This document shows positions 35,299 to 43,749 of a DNA stretch of 59,519 nucleotides, one piece after another (position 1 is the first letter of the stretch; every line of letters starts with the position of its first letter). The position numbers and the translations under genes are program-made. The notes under the pieces were generated by a model. That model was not told where the DNA came from and searched no databases. It worked only from the letters and a program-made list of their open reading frames with translations. Source of the stretch: Dyella sp. EPa41 (lineage in GTDB: Bacteria > Pseudomonadota > Gammaproteobacteria > Xanthomonadales > Rhodanobacteraceae); NCBI RefSeq assembly GCF_016586165.1, contig NZ_BCPR01000024.1:1-59519 (forward strand). Reading direction: 5' to 3'.

Positions 35299-35592
35299 TT
35301 AAAGGCCGTACTTGCGCTTCCGATTCTTAAAGGCAGGCTCGGTGCCTTCAAGAATTTCAACGACTGTGTTCTTGATCACTGCCGACTCGATTCCGCCAGA
35401 GATGTAATTGAACGTATTAGTTGCCTTGTCGCGGGTCGCGCAAATGATTTGCTCGGCGTCGCAGACCACGGCCAAGTTCGGATTGCAATTGGCCAAGAAA
35501 GCTGTTGCGCCACCTGGAATGGCCGAGCGTTGCGTACCAGTTCTGTCGTGGCGCAATACATCAGTGGGCTGTTGCGCGATTTCAAGCAGCAC
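35299..35592 (-). CDS. Small conserved-looking protein within repeat copy R2
   Basis: A 97-codon frame with a GTG start encodes LLEIAQQPTDVLRHDRTG, AIPGGATAFLANCNPNLAVV and a C-terminus ending FKNRKRKYGL. The composition is that of a real protein, and a broken copy exists at 23008-23224, which supports coding. The frame is open further upstream (ITTPTTTRNTV), so the true start could be earlier. There is no signal peptide or recognisable domain. It lies 129 bp beyond the end of the restriction-methylation gene. Confidence 0.5.
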   Translation of the reverse strand: MLLEIAQQPTDVLRHDRTGTQRSAIPGGATAFLANCNPNLAVVCDAEQIICATRDKATNTFNYISGGIESAVIKNTVVEILEGTEPAFKNRKRKYGL

Positions 35593-35702
35593 TGTGTTGC
35601 GTGTCGTTGTCGGAGTCGTAATAGCGGCGCTTCTTGCGATTAACGTGTTAGCGGTGCTTGGTCCGGGTTGACATTGCGGCCAGCGATTAGGAAGCGCTAT
35701 CG
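35487..35702. repeat. Dispersed repeat, copy R2
   Basis: This copy matches 23008-23224 in the same orientation. R2 holds the N-terminal part of an intact frame while R1 has stops. The repeat ends 20 bp from the stop of the type IIL-like gene and so marks the edge of the defence island. Confidence 0.6.
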
Positions 35703-35721
35703 CGGCTGGTACTGGTCGATG

Positions 35722-38700
35722 TCAGGTGCCGCTATAGCGATCGTCGCTCGCTCGCGCACGCCCCAAAGCAACCAGCATATCGAGCAGCTGGGGTAGGCGT
35801 TTCTTCCAAGGGCCGCGGGCAGTGAAGCGGGTAGCGATATCGTCCACGCTAAGGGGGACGGAGCTGGCGGCGAGGGTGTCGGCTACGGCTCGAACCTGGG
35901 CCACAGTGTCCTTTGGCCACTGTAGCGGCTTGCTACCAGTGATGGCGGTGATCGGTGCGCTGTCGTCATCGAGTGCGGTATCCAGATCGCGCTGTCCCGA
36001 CGCCACCTGTGCCGAGGGGTTCTGGAATGCCGGGCGCAGCCAGCGCACCTTGCTGCTGGCTTCTTCGGCGGCGCGCTCGGCGTTGAGAGCGATCAGGCGT
36101 TCAAGAATGGCTTCGTCGAAGGCGCGCTTCGCCTCGTCGCAGCTGCTGCCTTCGGCCGGCACGTCGTTGCCGTGAGCCACGCGGAGCAGTGCCAACAGAT
36201 CACTCCAGCCGTAGGCACTAAGCACGGCCGCGTCGATCTCGTCGTGCAGCTGACGCAGCACCGAGACGAGGCCATGCTCGTGGATCACGCGCTCCTTGGC
36301 GGTCAGCGCCTGGCCGCGGCGCAGTTTCTCTAGCACGTTGTACATGCCAGTGAGGGTGAGGTCGGGGTAGGCGGCCTGCTGACGCTTGCGGTGGGCGTCG
36401 AGCTGTTCGGCAAGGCCGTCTAAATGCGTGTGCGCTGATTCGAATGATGGGAACGGAAATGTTTCGAAGCAACGAGTTTTGTTGTAGCGCGGATCATTCC
36501 CAACCCCGAGCCTCCCGCCAGTTGTTAGTGCCCAGACTGTATGGACCTCGCTTGACAGCACGCCGAGTGTCGAGGCTCTTTCGTCTGCAATAGTGACAAG
36601 CGAGCTGTCGGGTGTCGTTGCGGTCGAAAGGAAGCAAAAAAAACGATGTTTGGAGGTTTCAAGCGTCACGATGTAGCGGTCGAGTCCTGCGACAGCTACT
36701 CTAAATTGCTGTCGAGGATGGCCGATAATCCACCAGCGCTCACGGAAGACCGCATTTCGGTTCAAGTCCCGCTCTGGTTTTGCGCGCTCTAGAAGGTGCT
36801 GATAGGGCGCAGGGAAATGCGCACGCACTTGATCCTCTTCCATTCCGTAGAAGTCGATCACATACAGGCCGCGTGGTGTCTGTGATACGTCGCGCCCGTT
36901 GATGTACGGTCTGATATGCTTTTCAAGTCCTGTCGACGTACCAAGCCCCAGTTCCACAGCTCTGGCGCCTTCAATTTGGAACGAAGTTCCGATCGTCTTC
37001 ATGCCGACCGAACAAATAGCTTGATTGGCGTGAAGCGATGCGGCGCGCGTGACATCAACACCAACGCTAAGATCAGCATTGATGCGTCCGAAGCGACTCT
37101 CCATAGTCACGACCAGATCGTCATTTCCATCCTCAGCCTCGGTCCGCTCCTCGGTCACAATGAGCAACTGACCGATGCGCCGTCCCCTGGCCCCTACTGT
37201 GATGGCGATCCGTACAGCAGCGCCGTCCTCGCTATCCACCCAGGGGTGGTCAGGTACCGCGAACGCCAGTGACATTGGTGGCTCGCCATCGAGATGCGGC
37301 TCAACGGCGCGTCGGACATATGCTTGTCGAAGGCTGTTAGTGGTAATAAGCCCGAACCGTTGAAGGCCTCCGTGCGCAGTAAGCAAGGCTGCGTGATGCC
37401 ACCAGCGCATCACAAAGTCGGTCGCTTGTGGAATCTCCGGCCACGCGGCCTGGATCGCATCTACATAGCCGTCACCGAGTGCATCACGCATTCGCTTCGA
37501 CCCAATGAACGGTGGATTTCCGACCACAAAATCCGCTTGCGGCCACGCGGCCTTCCGCGGGTTCACATAGAGCTCCAGTGGTACGCGGCGGCTGTCATCG
37601 GGCACGGCCTCACCGGTAACGGGCGAGGGCTTCATGCTTACGCCGTCCCAGCGACTCATCGGCATGCCGCGCTCGTCAAGCACGTAGTCCACGCGGTCGT
37701 ACGCCAGCACGGCGTCGCGATTCTCGATGTTACGAAAGTCGCGGATCACAGGCTGCGGTGGGTTCACGTCGCCGTGGGTGCGGTAATGCCACTGCAGATA
37801 GCCGATCCACAGCACTACCTCGGCGATAGCTGCGGCGCGCGGGTTGAGCTCGATGCCAAGCAACTGGTGAGGATCCACAGTTTCGCCACCCATTGTGTCA
37901 GCGCGTTCGCCACCCAGGGCTAGACCGGCCTGACGAAAGCCCAGCTCGTCGAGTGCGTTGAGCACCTCACCTTCGAGCCGCTTGAGGTGCTCCAGTGTCA
38001 CATATAGAAAGTTACCGCTGCCGCAGGCTGGGTCGAGCACGCGCACAGTGCAGAGGCGGTGGTGAAAATCCTGGATGATCTTGATGGCCTCGGCCCGCGT
38101 CTCTCGCATACGCTGCGAGAGGTTCTTCTCTTCCTTTGCCCGAGGAGGGAGTTCAGCGATGGACTGCTCAAGCTCACTGGTTTCCGCGGCCTTGATCAAC
38201 GCTGCTGCGTGTGCGTCGTTCCACTCCTCGCGCAGCGGCTCGATCACTGTGGGTAGCACCAGCCGCTCGACGTAGGCACGGGGCGTGTAGTGGGCGCCGA
38301 GCTTGTGCCGCTCTCCGGGATCAAGCGCACGCTCCAGCAGGGTACCAAAGATGGCCGGCTCCACATGCTCCCACTTGGCCTTAGCCGCCTCGATCAGCAG
38401 GGCCACCTGCTCACGGGTGAGGGGTAGTGTGTCTGGCTGCTTAAACAGCTTGCCGTTGAAGCGCAGCACGTCGCTTGCGATGGCGGCGGAAAAACCGCCG
38501 CCGTCCATGTCACGCCACAGCTGGGCGAGCATGCGCATAGCGGTGTCGGGCTGATCGGCGTACTTAAGCAGCAGATCACGGAAGCTGTCGGCTGGCAGAA
38601 GCCTTACGTCTTCGGCAAACATAGTGAACAGACAGCGCATGAGGAACTGGGCCACTCTCTCGGGCGCATGGCCGGCTGCTTCCAGGCTTCGCGCGAGGGC

Positions 38701-39294
38701 GGCCAGTCGGCCGGCGATCTCGCGGGTGACGCGAGCGGATTCGCGACTGGGGTCGAGCGTGAGCGGAGCGGTCCACACCTTTCGCAGGCGGTTGAGGATA
38801 GCTTCGTGGCGCAGGTCGGTAAGCGCGATGCGATGGCTGCGCGGATCGGGGAACGGCGTATAGGTGGCGCCGGAGCGCGAGAACTCCGAATACAGCTCGA
38901 TGCGGTTGCCCACGTCCAGCACGATTAGGAACGGCGGGCGGCCCTCGCTGGCAGGCAGAGCGCGGGCGTACTGCTCGGCCTGACTGCGCGCGCGCAGCAG
39001 GGCATCGTCAAAGCCCTTGGTGTGTGTGGGCGCCTTGAGCTTCTTCGCCTCCAGCACGAAGCAGCCGCGCTTGTAGAGGTCGATGCGCCCAGCCGATTTG
39101 CTGCCGTCGCCGTGAGTAAAGGTCACCGGCCGCTCGAACATGTACTGCTGCTCGGCATCTGGATGCGGCAGCTCCACGCCGAGCAGGTGGCACAGGTCCA
39201 TAGCGAAACTCTGCGCGGTAGACAGCTCCGAGGCGGCGACGCCACTCCACTTGGCGATGAAGTCGTCGCTGGCGTCCTTGTGGATGGAGGTCAT
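35722..39294 (-). CDS. Type IIL (MmeI-like) restriction-methylation fusion enzyme
   Basis: Starting at the ATG at 39294 (MTSIHKDASDDFIAKW), the protein has 1190 residues. Around residues 66-80 the sequence RIDLYKRGCFVLEAKK fits a PD-(D/E)XK nuclease (Asp...Glu-x-Lys). An adenine-methyltransferase domain follows with motif I DPACGSGNF (about residue 418) and motif IV NPPF (about residue 590). The C-terminal part (about 750-1000) has the features of a target-recognition domain, followed by a helical tail. Single-chain enzymes of this type bind, cut and methylate one strand of an asymmetric site. It may also be methylase-only if the nuclease residues are not used. It is the largest gene of the island. 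Confidence 0.87.
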   Translation of the reverse strand: MTSIHKDASDDFIAKWSGVAASELSTAQSFAMDLCHLLGVELPHPDAEQQYMFERPVTFTHGDGSKSAGRIDLYKRGCFVLEAKKLKAPTHTKGFDDALLRARSQAEQYARALPASEGRPPFLIVLDVGNRIELYSEFSRSGATYTPFPDPRSHRIALTDLRHEAILNRLRKVWTAPLTLDPSRESARVTREIAGRLAALARSLEAAGHAPERVAQFLMRCLFTMFAEDVRLLPADSFRDLLLKYADQPDTAMRMLAQLWRDMDGGGFSAAIASDVLRFNGKLFKQPDTLPLTREQVALLIEAAKAKWEHVEPAIFGTLLERALDPGERHKLGAHYTPRAYVERLVLPTVIEPLREEWNDAHAAALIKAAETSELEQSIAELPPRAKEEKNLSQRMRETRAEAIKIIQDFHHRLCTVRVLDPACGSGNFLYVTLEHLKRLEGEVLNALDELGFRQAGLALGGERADTMGGETVDPHQLLGIELNPRAAAIAEVVLWIGYLQWHYRTHGDVNPPQPVIRDFRNIENRDAVLAYDRVDYVLDERGMPMSRWDGVSMKPSPVTGEAVPDDSRRVPLELYVNPRKAAWPQADFVVGNPPFIGSKRMRDALGDGYVDAIQAAWPEIPQATDFVMRWWHHAALLTAHGGLQRFGLITTNSLRQAYVRRAVEPHLDGEPPMSLAFAVPDHPWVDSEDGAAVRIAITVGARGRRIGQLLIVTEERTEAEDGNDDLVVTMESRFGRINADLSVGVDVTRAASLHANQAICSVGMKTIGTSFQIEGARAVELGLGTSTGLEKHIRPYINGRDVSQTPRGLYVIDFYGMEEDQVRAHFPAPYQHLLERAKPERDLNRNAVFRERWWIIGHPRQQFRVAVAGLDRYIVTLETSKHRFFCFLSTATTPDSSLVTIADERASTLGVLSSEVHTVWALTTGGRLGVGNDPRYNKTRCFETFPFPSFESAHTHLDGLAEQLDAHRKRQQAAYPDLTLTGMYNVLEKLRRGQALTAKERVIHEHGLVSVLRQLHDEIDAAVLSAYGWSDLLALLRVAHGNDVPAEGSSCDEAKRAFDEAILERLIALNAERAAEEASSKVRWLRPAFQNPSAQVASGQRDLDTALDDDSAPITAITGSKPLQWPKDTVAQVRAVADTLAASSVPLSVDDIATRFTARGPWKKRLPQLLDMLVALGRARASDDRYSGT

Positions 39295-39551
39295 AATGGT
39301 TCCGTTGGATTCCCTTAAGGCCAGCCTAAAGGAAAGCCTCGCTTCAGGGTAGGTGCGTCGGCGACTTGCCGCGGTCATCCAGCCGAGCCCCTCACTTGAA
39401 GGTGCTCTTTGGCCCCCGATCCTGAGCGATGAGCAGTGGACGCGTCGGCTCGAAGTCTTGGATTGCTCACCCGTGACAGTGGCGATGCGCGCAGGCGCAG
39501 AAATCGTCCGCGTTGGTAGGGCGCGATCCAGCGAATTTGACAGGGCAGCGA

Positions 39552-40796
39552 CTATCCCGTTCCCAGGGTTGGAGCTCGGAGAGCGATGAGCATTTGATCT
39601 ATTCGACTCCTGACTGCGTTGACGAACAGTCCGCGAGCATCAAGTCCGGCCGCTTCGAGCAGTGGCCACGTATATTCACAAAACAGGCCGGGCCGCGGGT
39701 GTGCCTTTTGGCGCTGACTGGCGGTGAACTCCCTGTCGAAAGCTTCCTTGCCCGATGCATCAAGGATGCGATCGTCCTGAAGCGTGGCCAGATACCCCTC
39801 CCATTCTGATCGTGTCAGCTCACGCGATTGCCTGATGTTTTCCACCCAGTACGCGCAATATTTCTCGATGCTGCAAGGCGAGCTTGCCCACGCATATCCC
39901 CCGGCCATGAATCCCCAATGGAAGTTGGACTCGACTCGCCACCCTTGGGACCTGAGCGCAATCAGGTCTCGCACTGATGCCGGGTCCGAAAAAAGAGCTC
40001 GTGCCTGTCCGAGCGTGTCGGCCGGATACATCCGAAGGCTCACGACAGCCGTATCGCTCGGATAGCCCAGCCAAGCCATGAAGATTTTCGGCGTGCAATT
40101 GAAGTCGCGCCAGCCTAGACCCTTGCCTTCCTCGCCGCCCACCGCAAGCCCCTGGATAGCATCCAGGCGCCGCTCCAACCGGAAGCGGTTGTTCCCGCAA
40201 CGGCTGATCGTCGAGTAGGGACCGATATTGGGGAAATGTTCCTCAACAAAGTCCAGGAAGTCGCCGATCACCAGGCGCTCGGCGCCGTGAACTAGGTTGC
40301 GATCAACAAGATCGGAGAGCATCGCCAGCACATCTTGCCATCGCACTGATCGAGGTTGATCCTCAAATTTCACCGGTGCGCCGTGCAGGTTGATACGGTG
40401 TGGCTGCTCAGTCGGTTCGCACCAGTTGATCTTGTTTTCCACGACGACAACCAGTTCGCTGCCGTAGGTGATAATTGCGTCCAGCACCTGCTGCCGATCA
40501 GATACCTCAAAGGTGGCATTGACCTGCTTCGCATCAGGCGCCAACCAGACACTGATTCCCGGGATAGCGTCACCATCCGGCAAGGGTTCCTGCTCTGTCA
40601 CGACGCGCTGGCGTTGCGTTGCGAACTCGGCCGGCGGCAAAGATTGCAGCGAGCATCCGGCTGAAACGAAATGAAGCCATGCCTGATGCGCCATGGGGCT
40701 ATAGCGGAGCACGACCAATAGCGCGCGCGTGAGCTGATTCTCATGCCACGCCGCTGCGGACTGGAAGGGGACGAAGAAATTCAGATGGCTGGTCAT
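39552..40796 (-). CDS. Hypothetical PD-(D/E)XK nuclease-like protein
   Basis: The 414-residue protein starts MTSHLNFFVPFQSAAAWHENQLTRALLVVL, an N-terminal pattern seen in restriction-island proteins. Residues about 100-125 read QVLDAIITYGSELVVVVENKIN, where the strand VVVVENK could be the ExK of a PD-(D/E)XK fold with Asp upstream. The rest is mixed alpha/beta with no motif I recognise. It is encoded on the same strand as the type IIL enzyme, 257 bp upstream of it, and could be a partner or a separate defence protein. The assignment to the nuclease fold is tentative. Confidence 0.6.
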   Translation of the reverse strand: MTSHLNFFVPFQSAAAWHENQLTRALLVVLRYSPMAHQAWLHFVSAGCSLQSLPPAEFATQRQRVVTEQEPLPDGDAIPGISVWLAPDAKQVNATFEVSDRQQVLDAIITYGSELVVVVENKINWCEPTEQPHRINLHGAPVKFEDQPRSVRWQDVLAMLSDLVDRNLVHGAERLVIGDFLDFVEEHFPNIGPYSTISRCGNNRFRLERRLDAIQGLAVGGEEGKGLGWRDFNCTPKIFMAWLGYPSDTAVVSLRMYPADTLGQARALFSDPASVRDLIALRSQGWRVESNFHWGFMAGGYAWASSPCSIEKYCAYWVENIRQSRELTRSEWEGYLATLQDDRILDASGKEAFDREFTASQRQKAHPRPGLFCEYTWPLLEAAGLDARGLFVNAVRSRIDQMLIALRAPTLGTG

Positions 40797-40803
40797 GGTG
40801 TAA

Positions 40804-40815
40804 ACGGATATCCGT
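40804..40815. promoter_or_regulatory. 12 bp palindrome upstream of the PD-(D/E)XK-like gene
   Basis: ACGGATATCCGT is a perfect palindrome 8 bases before the ATG at 40796, a position suited to an operator. Its regulator is unknown. Confidence 0.3.
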
Positions 40816-40892
40816 ATGCCTCAGCGAGGACGATGCAGTCGACGAACCAGCCCCCCCTGCGCTCACCATCACAACGCGCGGGAGGCAGGTGT

Positions 40893-40990
40893 AGTGGCGA
40901 CGCCCCCCGGTTTCAGTAGCGGAGCGAATTAGAGTCCGGGGGTTACTTTAGCTGCTCGGCGTAGGCGGCGGGTGTCAGTCCGCCCAAAGG
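40893..40990 (-). mobile_element. IS3-family insertion sequence remnant (orfB tail and end)
   Basis: On the minus strand 40987-40943 reads LGGLTPAAYAEQLK and a stop, the standard C-terminus of IS3-family OrfB transposases (...LGGLTPxxYA). About 30-50 bases beyond the stop comes CTGAAACCGGGGGGCGTCGC, which looks like the IS terminal inverted repeat. The rest of the IS is absent, so it is a scar of a past insertion. Confidence 0.7.
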
Positions 40991-41067
40991 TTGCATTGCT
41001 GTGATTCTGAAGCAAGCTTGGAGCTAAGATGGCCTTCCTTCCCATGATTCCCTGCGGGGCTACCGTC

Positions 41068-41286
41068 ATGGCAAACATCGAGTTACGTGACCTCCACTTG
41101 GTCAAGAAGGCGTTGGCCATCTCTGTCTTGGTGCTTGAGCGTCAGAATGGACCTCATGAATCATCCAGTGACAGACTCGATATGAAGCTCTTATTGGAGC
41201 GTCTGACTGCTACTGAAGAGCTCGAATATTATTTAAAAGCGGCTCGGATTGCGGCCATGGGCTTTCCCCCTGAAATGGGTGGCTGA
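41068..41286 (+). CDS. Small hypothetical helical protein
   Basis: I start at the ATG at 41068 (MANIELRDLHLVKKALAIS), giving 72 residues; an ATG at 41029 would add 13 unlikely residues. The protein looks helical (LLLERLTATEELEYYLKAARIAAMG) with no signal peptide. No family is recognised. It lies 77 bp upstream of the zinc-ribbon-like membrane protein gene, just beyond the IS3 scar. Confidence 0.55.
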   Translation: MANIELRDLHLVKKALAISVLVLERQNGPHESSSDRLDMKLLLERLTATEELEYYLKAARIAAMGFPPEMGG

Positions 41287-41362
41287 CGCGTCAAGAATCC
41301 TAAGTTCTGAGATGGGGGAGGCGGAAGATGCCGCTAGTCACCATCATCCGAGGAGAGATTCC

Positions 41363-41704
41363 ATGTCGTACAGCACCAAGATGCAGCTAAGAATGCTGCT
41401 GCCGTGTCTTATGCCATTGTTACTAGGTACCCTGGTTTCTTGGGTTTTAAACACGATCGACAGCCTGCCTGGCGGTCTTGGTGGTCAGGCAGTCGAATCG
41501 CAGATGCCGGGATACATCTTTTTCACTGGACTTGCTGTCACAACCTTAGCTTTGGCGTATCAATGCTTTCGACTTTGGCGTTGGAGCAGGGGCGCGGGTG
41601 ACACATGCTATGTGTGTGGTTGCTTGCTTGGCGATGAGAGGCAGGGGCGTTGGGGTGACTATCGACCTTGCTTAGGATGTCCAAAGAACCATGCCCTTCG
41701 CTGA
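41363..41704 (+). CDS. Small two-helix membrane protein with C-terminal zinc-ribbon-like motif (paralogue)
   Basis: The 113-residue product starts MSYSTKMQLRMLLP, with AGGAGAGATTCC upstream of the ATG. Two membrane segments (LMPLLLGTLVSWVLNTI and IFFTGLAVTTLALAYQCF) precede the tail CYVCGCLLGDERQGRWG, DYRPCLGC. The CxxCxC...CxxC pattern and spacing equal those of the protein at 21781. The shared block is stronger in the tail than in the helices, so the putative metal site is what is conserved. A Rho-independent terminator follows directly. Confidence 0.72.
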   Translation: MSYSTKMQLRMLLPCLMPLLLGTLVSWVLNTIDSLPGGLGGQAVESQMPGYIFFTGLAVTTLALAYQCFRLWRWSRGAGDTCYVCGCLLGDERQGRWGDYRPCLGCPKNHALR

Positions 41705-41707
41705 AAA

Positions 41708-41739
41708 TAAAAAGCCCTGCAGCAAGGGGCCTTTTGTTT
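41708..41739 (+). terminator. Rho-independent terminator after the small membrane protein gene
   Basis: AAAAAGCCCTGCAGCAAGGGGCCTTTTGTTT folds into a GC-rich hairpin flanked by A and T runs, right after the stop at 41704. It lies between convergent genes and may serve both strands. Confidence 0.75.
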
Positions 41740-41748
41740 CTTGGACGG

Positions 41749-42444
41749 CTATCCATGACTAGCTCCATCTGGGTTTTCTAGCATGGCGACGACGCGCCTA
41801 CCAATTTCTGTGCCCCTGCCATTGACATAGACATCTGGAGAAGTCTCGTTGAGCACTGTCTTATGGTTGGTGATGACGTTCTTGTTGGCTACCAAGTAGA
41901 AGACGTTTTGCCAGTAGTAGGGTGTTCCTTGTTCGAAGGCGTGAGCCAGCTCTTGTCCTTGCCCATATTGCTCTTCCGTCGGGTACTTTCGTATCTCAGC
42001 GATACGGGTCGCGTAAGGACGCGGGTCGTGATAAAACTTCAAAACTTTCACATGGGACGGCGTGTAGTTGCTGATGACGTCGAGGATGATGCATAGCTCG
42101 TCTTCTGATACGTCAGGCTTCAGCGCGACATTGAGGGCGAAGTTTTGCAGGATTTCGAGTTGTTCTTTCTGGCTTGTTGCTGCGGCAATGTGGATGGTTC
42201 GAAGCAGAATGGCAGAAAAATCTTCGCGCTGGGAAAGTTCTTCAAGGTCTATTTGTCCGGCTTGATGCAGTAACAGTAGACGCTCTTCCACTTTGTCTAT
42301 CCACTTCTCCAGTCGCCTTTGGATCGGTGGGGTGATGATTAATTGAAGTAAGGTGGTTCCTGCTGGAACGAGGCTGGCAGCGGCTTCGACGAGGCGGTAT
42401 ACCTTGTCGGACTCTGGCTCAACGATTGGAAAAACATCATTCAT
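41749..42444 (-). CDS. Unknown protein, last gene of the SIR2-HerA operon
   Basis: The 231-residue protein (ATG at 42444, MNDVFPIVEPESDKVYRL) has one hydrophobic stretch (ASLVPAGTTLLQLIITPPI). This is followed by a helix-rich region (RRLEKWIDKVEERLLLLHQAG, LLRTIHIAAATSQKEQLEILQNFAL) and a mixed C-terminus (YWQNVFYLVANKNVI, YVNGRGTEIGRRVVAML). I recognise no domain. An upstream TTG at 42459 is possible. It is 5-20 bp after the preceding unknown gene on the same strand, so it belongs to the defence operon and may act as an effector, regulator or accessory of that system. Confidence 0.65.
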   Translation of the reverse strand: MNDVFPIVEPESDKVYRLVEAAASLVPAGTTLLQLIITPPIQRRLEKWIDKVEERLLLLHQAGQIDLEELSQREDFSAILLRTIHIAAATSQKEQLEILQNFALNVALKPDVSEDELCIILDVISNYTPSHVKVLKFYHDPRPYATRIAEIRKYPTEEQYGQGQELAHAFEQGTPYYWQNVFYLVANKNVITNHKTVLNETSPDVYVNGRGTEIGRRVVAMLENPDGASHG

Positions 42445-42464
42445 TTTGTCTGTATCCAATATCG

Positions 42465-43118
42465 TCAGGTGATTGCTTTGCTGGTCGAGTCTTGCAGGCT
42501 CTTGCTGCTTTCCCTGGGAATGGGGTTTACCACCTCAAGTTTTCGGTCTTCCTGATTGAAGTGAACTAGAAGCTTTCCACCCATCATGGGAGCTTCTTTG
42601 AGTCCGCTGACAAAATCGGCATCCAGCGCCCCATCATGAAACGATTTCAGGAAGTCCAAGAAGACCGCAATTGCTGCGGCACTTTCATCATTGGATAGAT
42701 GTGGCTCAAGAAGTAGTTTCGCGGTGACGCGTTGACCGACGCGTTCACCTAGCTCTCCAACTACAGAGTAGGTCAGCGAGTATTCCGGGTCGCCAGGCCG
42801 AATCTTGCCCTCGGAAAAAACCACAAAGACCTTCTTGGCTGCCGGGCCAATGTACTCTTTCGTAAGTTTGACCGTCGCCTTCTTCAATAGGTTGTAGTGG
42901 TCCTTACCAGCCTCTTTGAGAAAGCCATCGAAGTAGGACTTCCCGAGGTAAAGGACCACTGCGGTCGGCAGAAGCCACTGCAATCCCGCGTAAGGCCCAG
43001 GAGCCGGCTGTGAAATTCTTTGCACCTCCAGGCCGTCTTGAGCAATGCTTTCGGTAAATTGTTCAGCTGGTTCTGATGACAGCTCGTCAATGTGGACGAC
43101 GATGATGTGAGTGCTCAT
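42465..43118 (-). CDS. Unknown protein of the SIR2-HerA operon, one hydrophobic segment
   Basis: I start at the ATG at 43118 (MSTHIIVVHIDELSS), which has AAGGA about 10 bases upstream; the ATG at 43127 is too close to that site. The 217-residue product contains one hydrophobic stretch (GLQWLLPTAVVLYLGKSYFDGFL) after about 45 residues. An alpha/beta region follows (KKVFVVFSEGKIRPGDPEYSLTYSVVGEL) and then DESAAAIAVFLDFLKSF. I recognise no family. It lies 62-70 bp downstream of the Mrr-like gene and next to the second unknown gene. It may be membrane-associated, which fits abortive defence effectors, but that is a guess. Confidence 0.65.
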   Translation of the reverse strand: MSTHIIVVHIDELSSEPAEQFTESIAQDGLEVQRISQPAPGPYAGLQWLLPTAVVLYLGKSYFDGFLKEAGKDHYNLLKKATVKLTKEYIGPAAKKVFVVFSEGKIRPGDPEYSLTYSVVGELGERVGQRVTAKLLLEPHLSNDESAAAIAVFLDFLKSFHDGALDADFVSGLKEAPMMGGKLLVHFNQEDRKLEVVNPIPRESSKSLQDSTSKAIT

Positions 43119-43189
43119 GTGGCTCATTTCCTTACGAAACCAAATCGTATGTACTGTGCATAAGGTGATATTGAACCCAATGTCCGTGC

Positions 43190-43717
43190 TTAATTTATTT
43201 CTGGTCTATGCTCTTCGATGACATTGCCATCCTTGTCGATGATCTGGACTTTCAGTTGATCACCTATGCTGAATTTTGCTTCAACAGACCTTCCGACACA
43301 GAGCTGTCCAAGAAATTCAATAACGTAATTCGTGGTTGTAGAGTTCTTGTCGAGCTTGACCTCAACAATTTTGGTTGCTGCTGCTACCTTTGCCGCACCT
43401 TTCTGAAGGCCGATTGGCGTTACAAGGATTCCACCATCTGCACCGGTGTCTCGAATCCGCCACGCCAGGCCAGCGGCTACCTCCTGCTCAATTCCACGGG
43501 TGGTATGGCGTTTGCATTCGACGATAAGAAAGGTTCCTTCATCGTCGGTACAACCCTTGGCATCGATTTCCCATGGAGTTCCGCTGATGTTTCCAGTGAC
43601 ATCCTGCTTGCCTTCAAACCTTCCTACGCCAAAGTGTGAGGAGAACTGATTGAGAAGGTGGACTGCTACTTCTTCGTAGGTCTTCCATTCCTTCGGTTTG
43701 CCTTCACTCAATGCCAT
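43190..43717 (-). CDS. Mrr-like restriction endonuclease domain protein
   Basis: The 175-residue protein starts MALSEGKPKEWKTYEEVAVHLL. It has the PD-(D/E)XK core of Mrr/restriction-endonuclease-like proteins: Glu in the first helix, then WEIDAKGCTDDEGTFLIVECKRH, where Asp and Glu-x-Lys form the metal site. RGIEQEVAAGLAWRIRDTGADGGILVT follows as the typical helix-strand, and the C-terminus holds a short beta domain. It probably cuts DNA. It lies 32 bp after the HerA gene on the same strand, within the SIR2-HerA operon. The extra nuclease is not part of the basic two-gene system I know. Confidence 0.82.
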   Translation of the reverse strand: MALSEGKPKEWKTYEEVAVHLLNQFSSHFGVGRFEGKQDVTGNISGTPWEIDAKGCTDDEGTFLIVECKRHTTRGIEQEVAAGLAWRIRDTGADGGILVTPIGLQKGAAKVAAATKIVEVKLDKNSTTTNYVIEFLGQLCVGRSVEAKFSIGDQLKVQIIDKDGNVIEEHRPEIN

Positions 43718-43749
43718 CGAAAATCCCTCTATTCGGCAGTCATTGGCAC

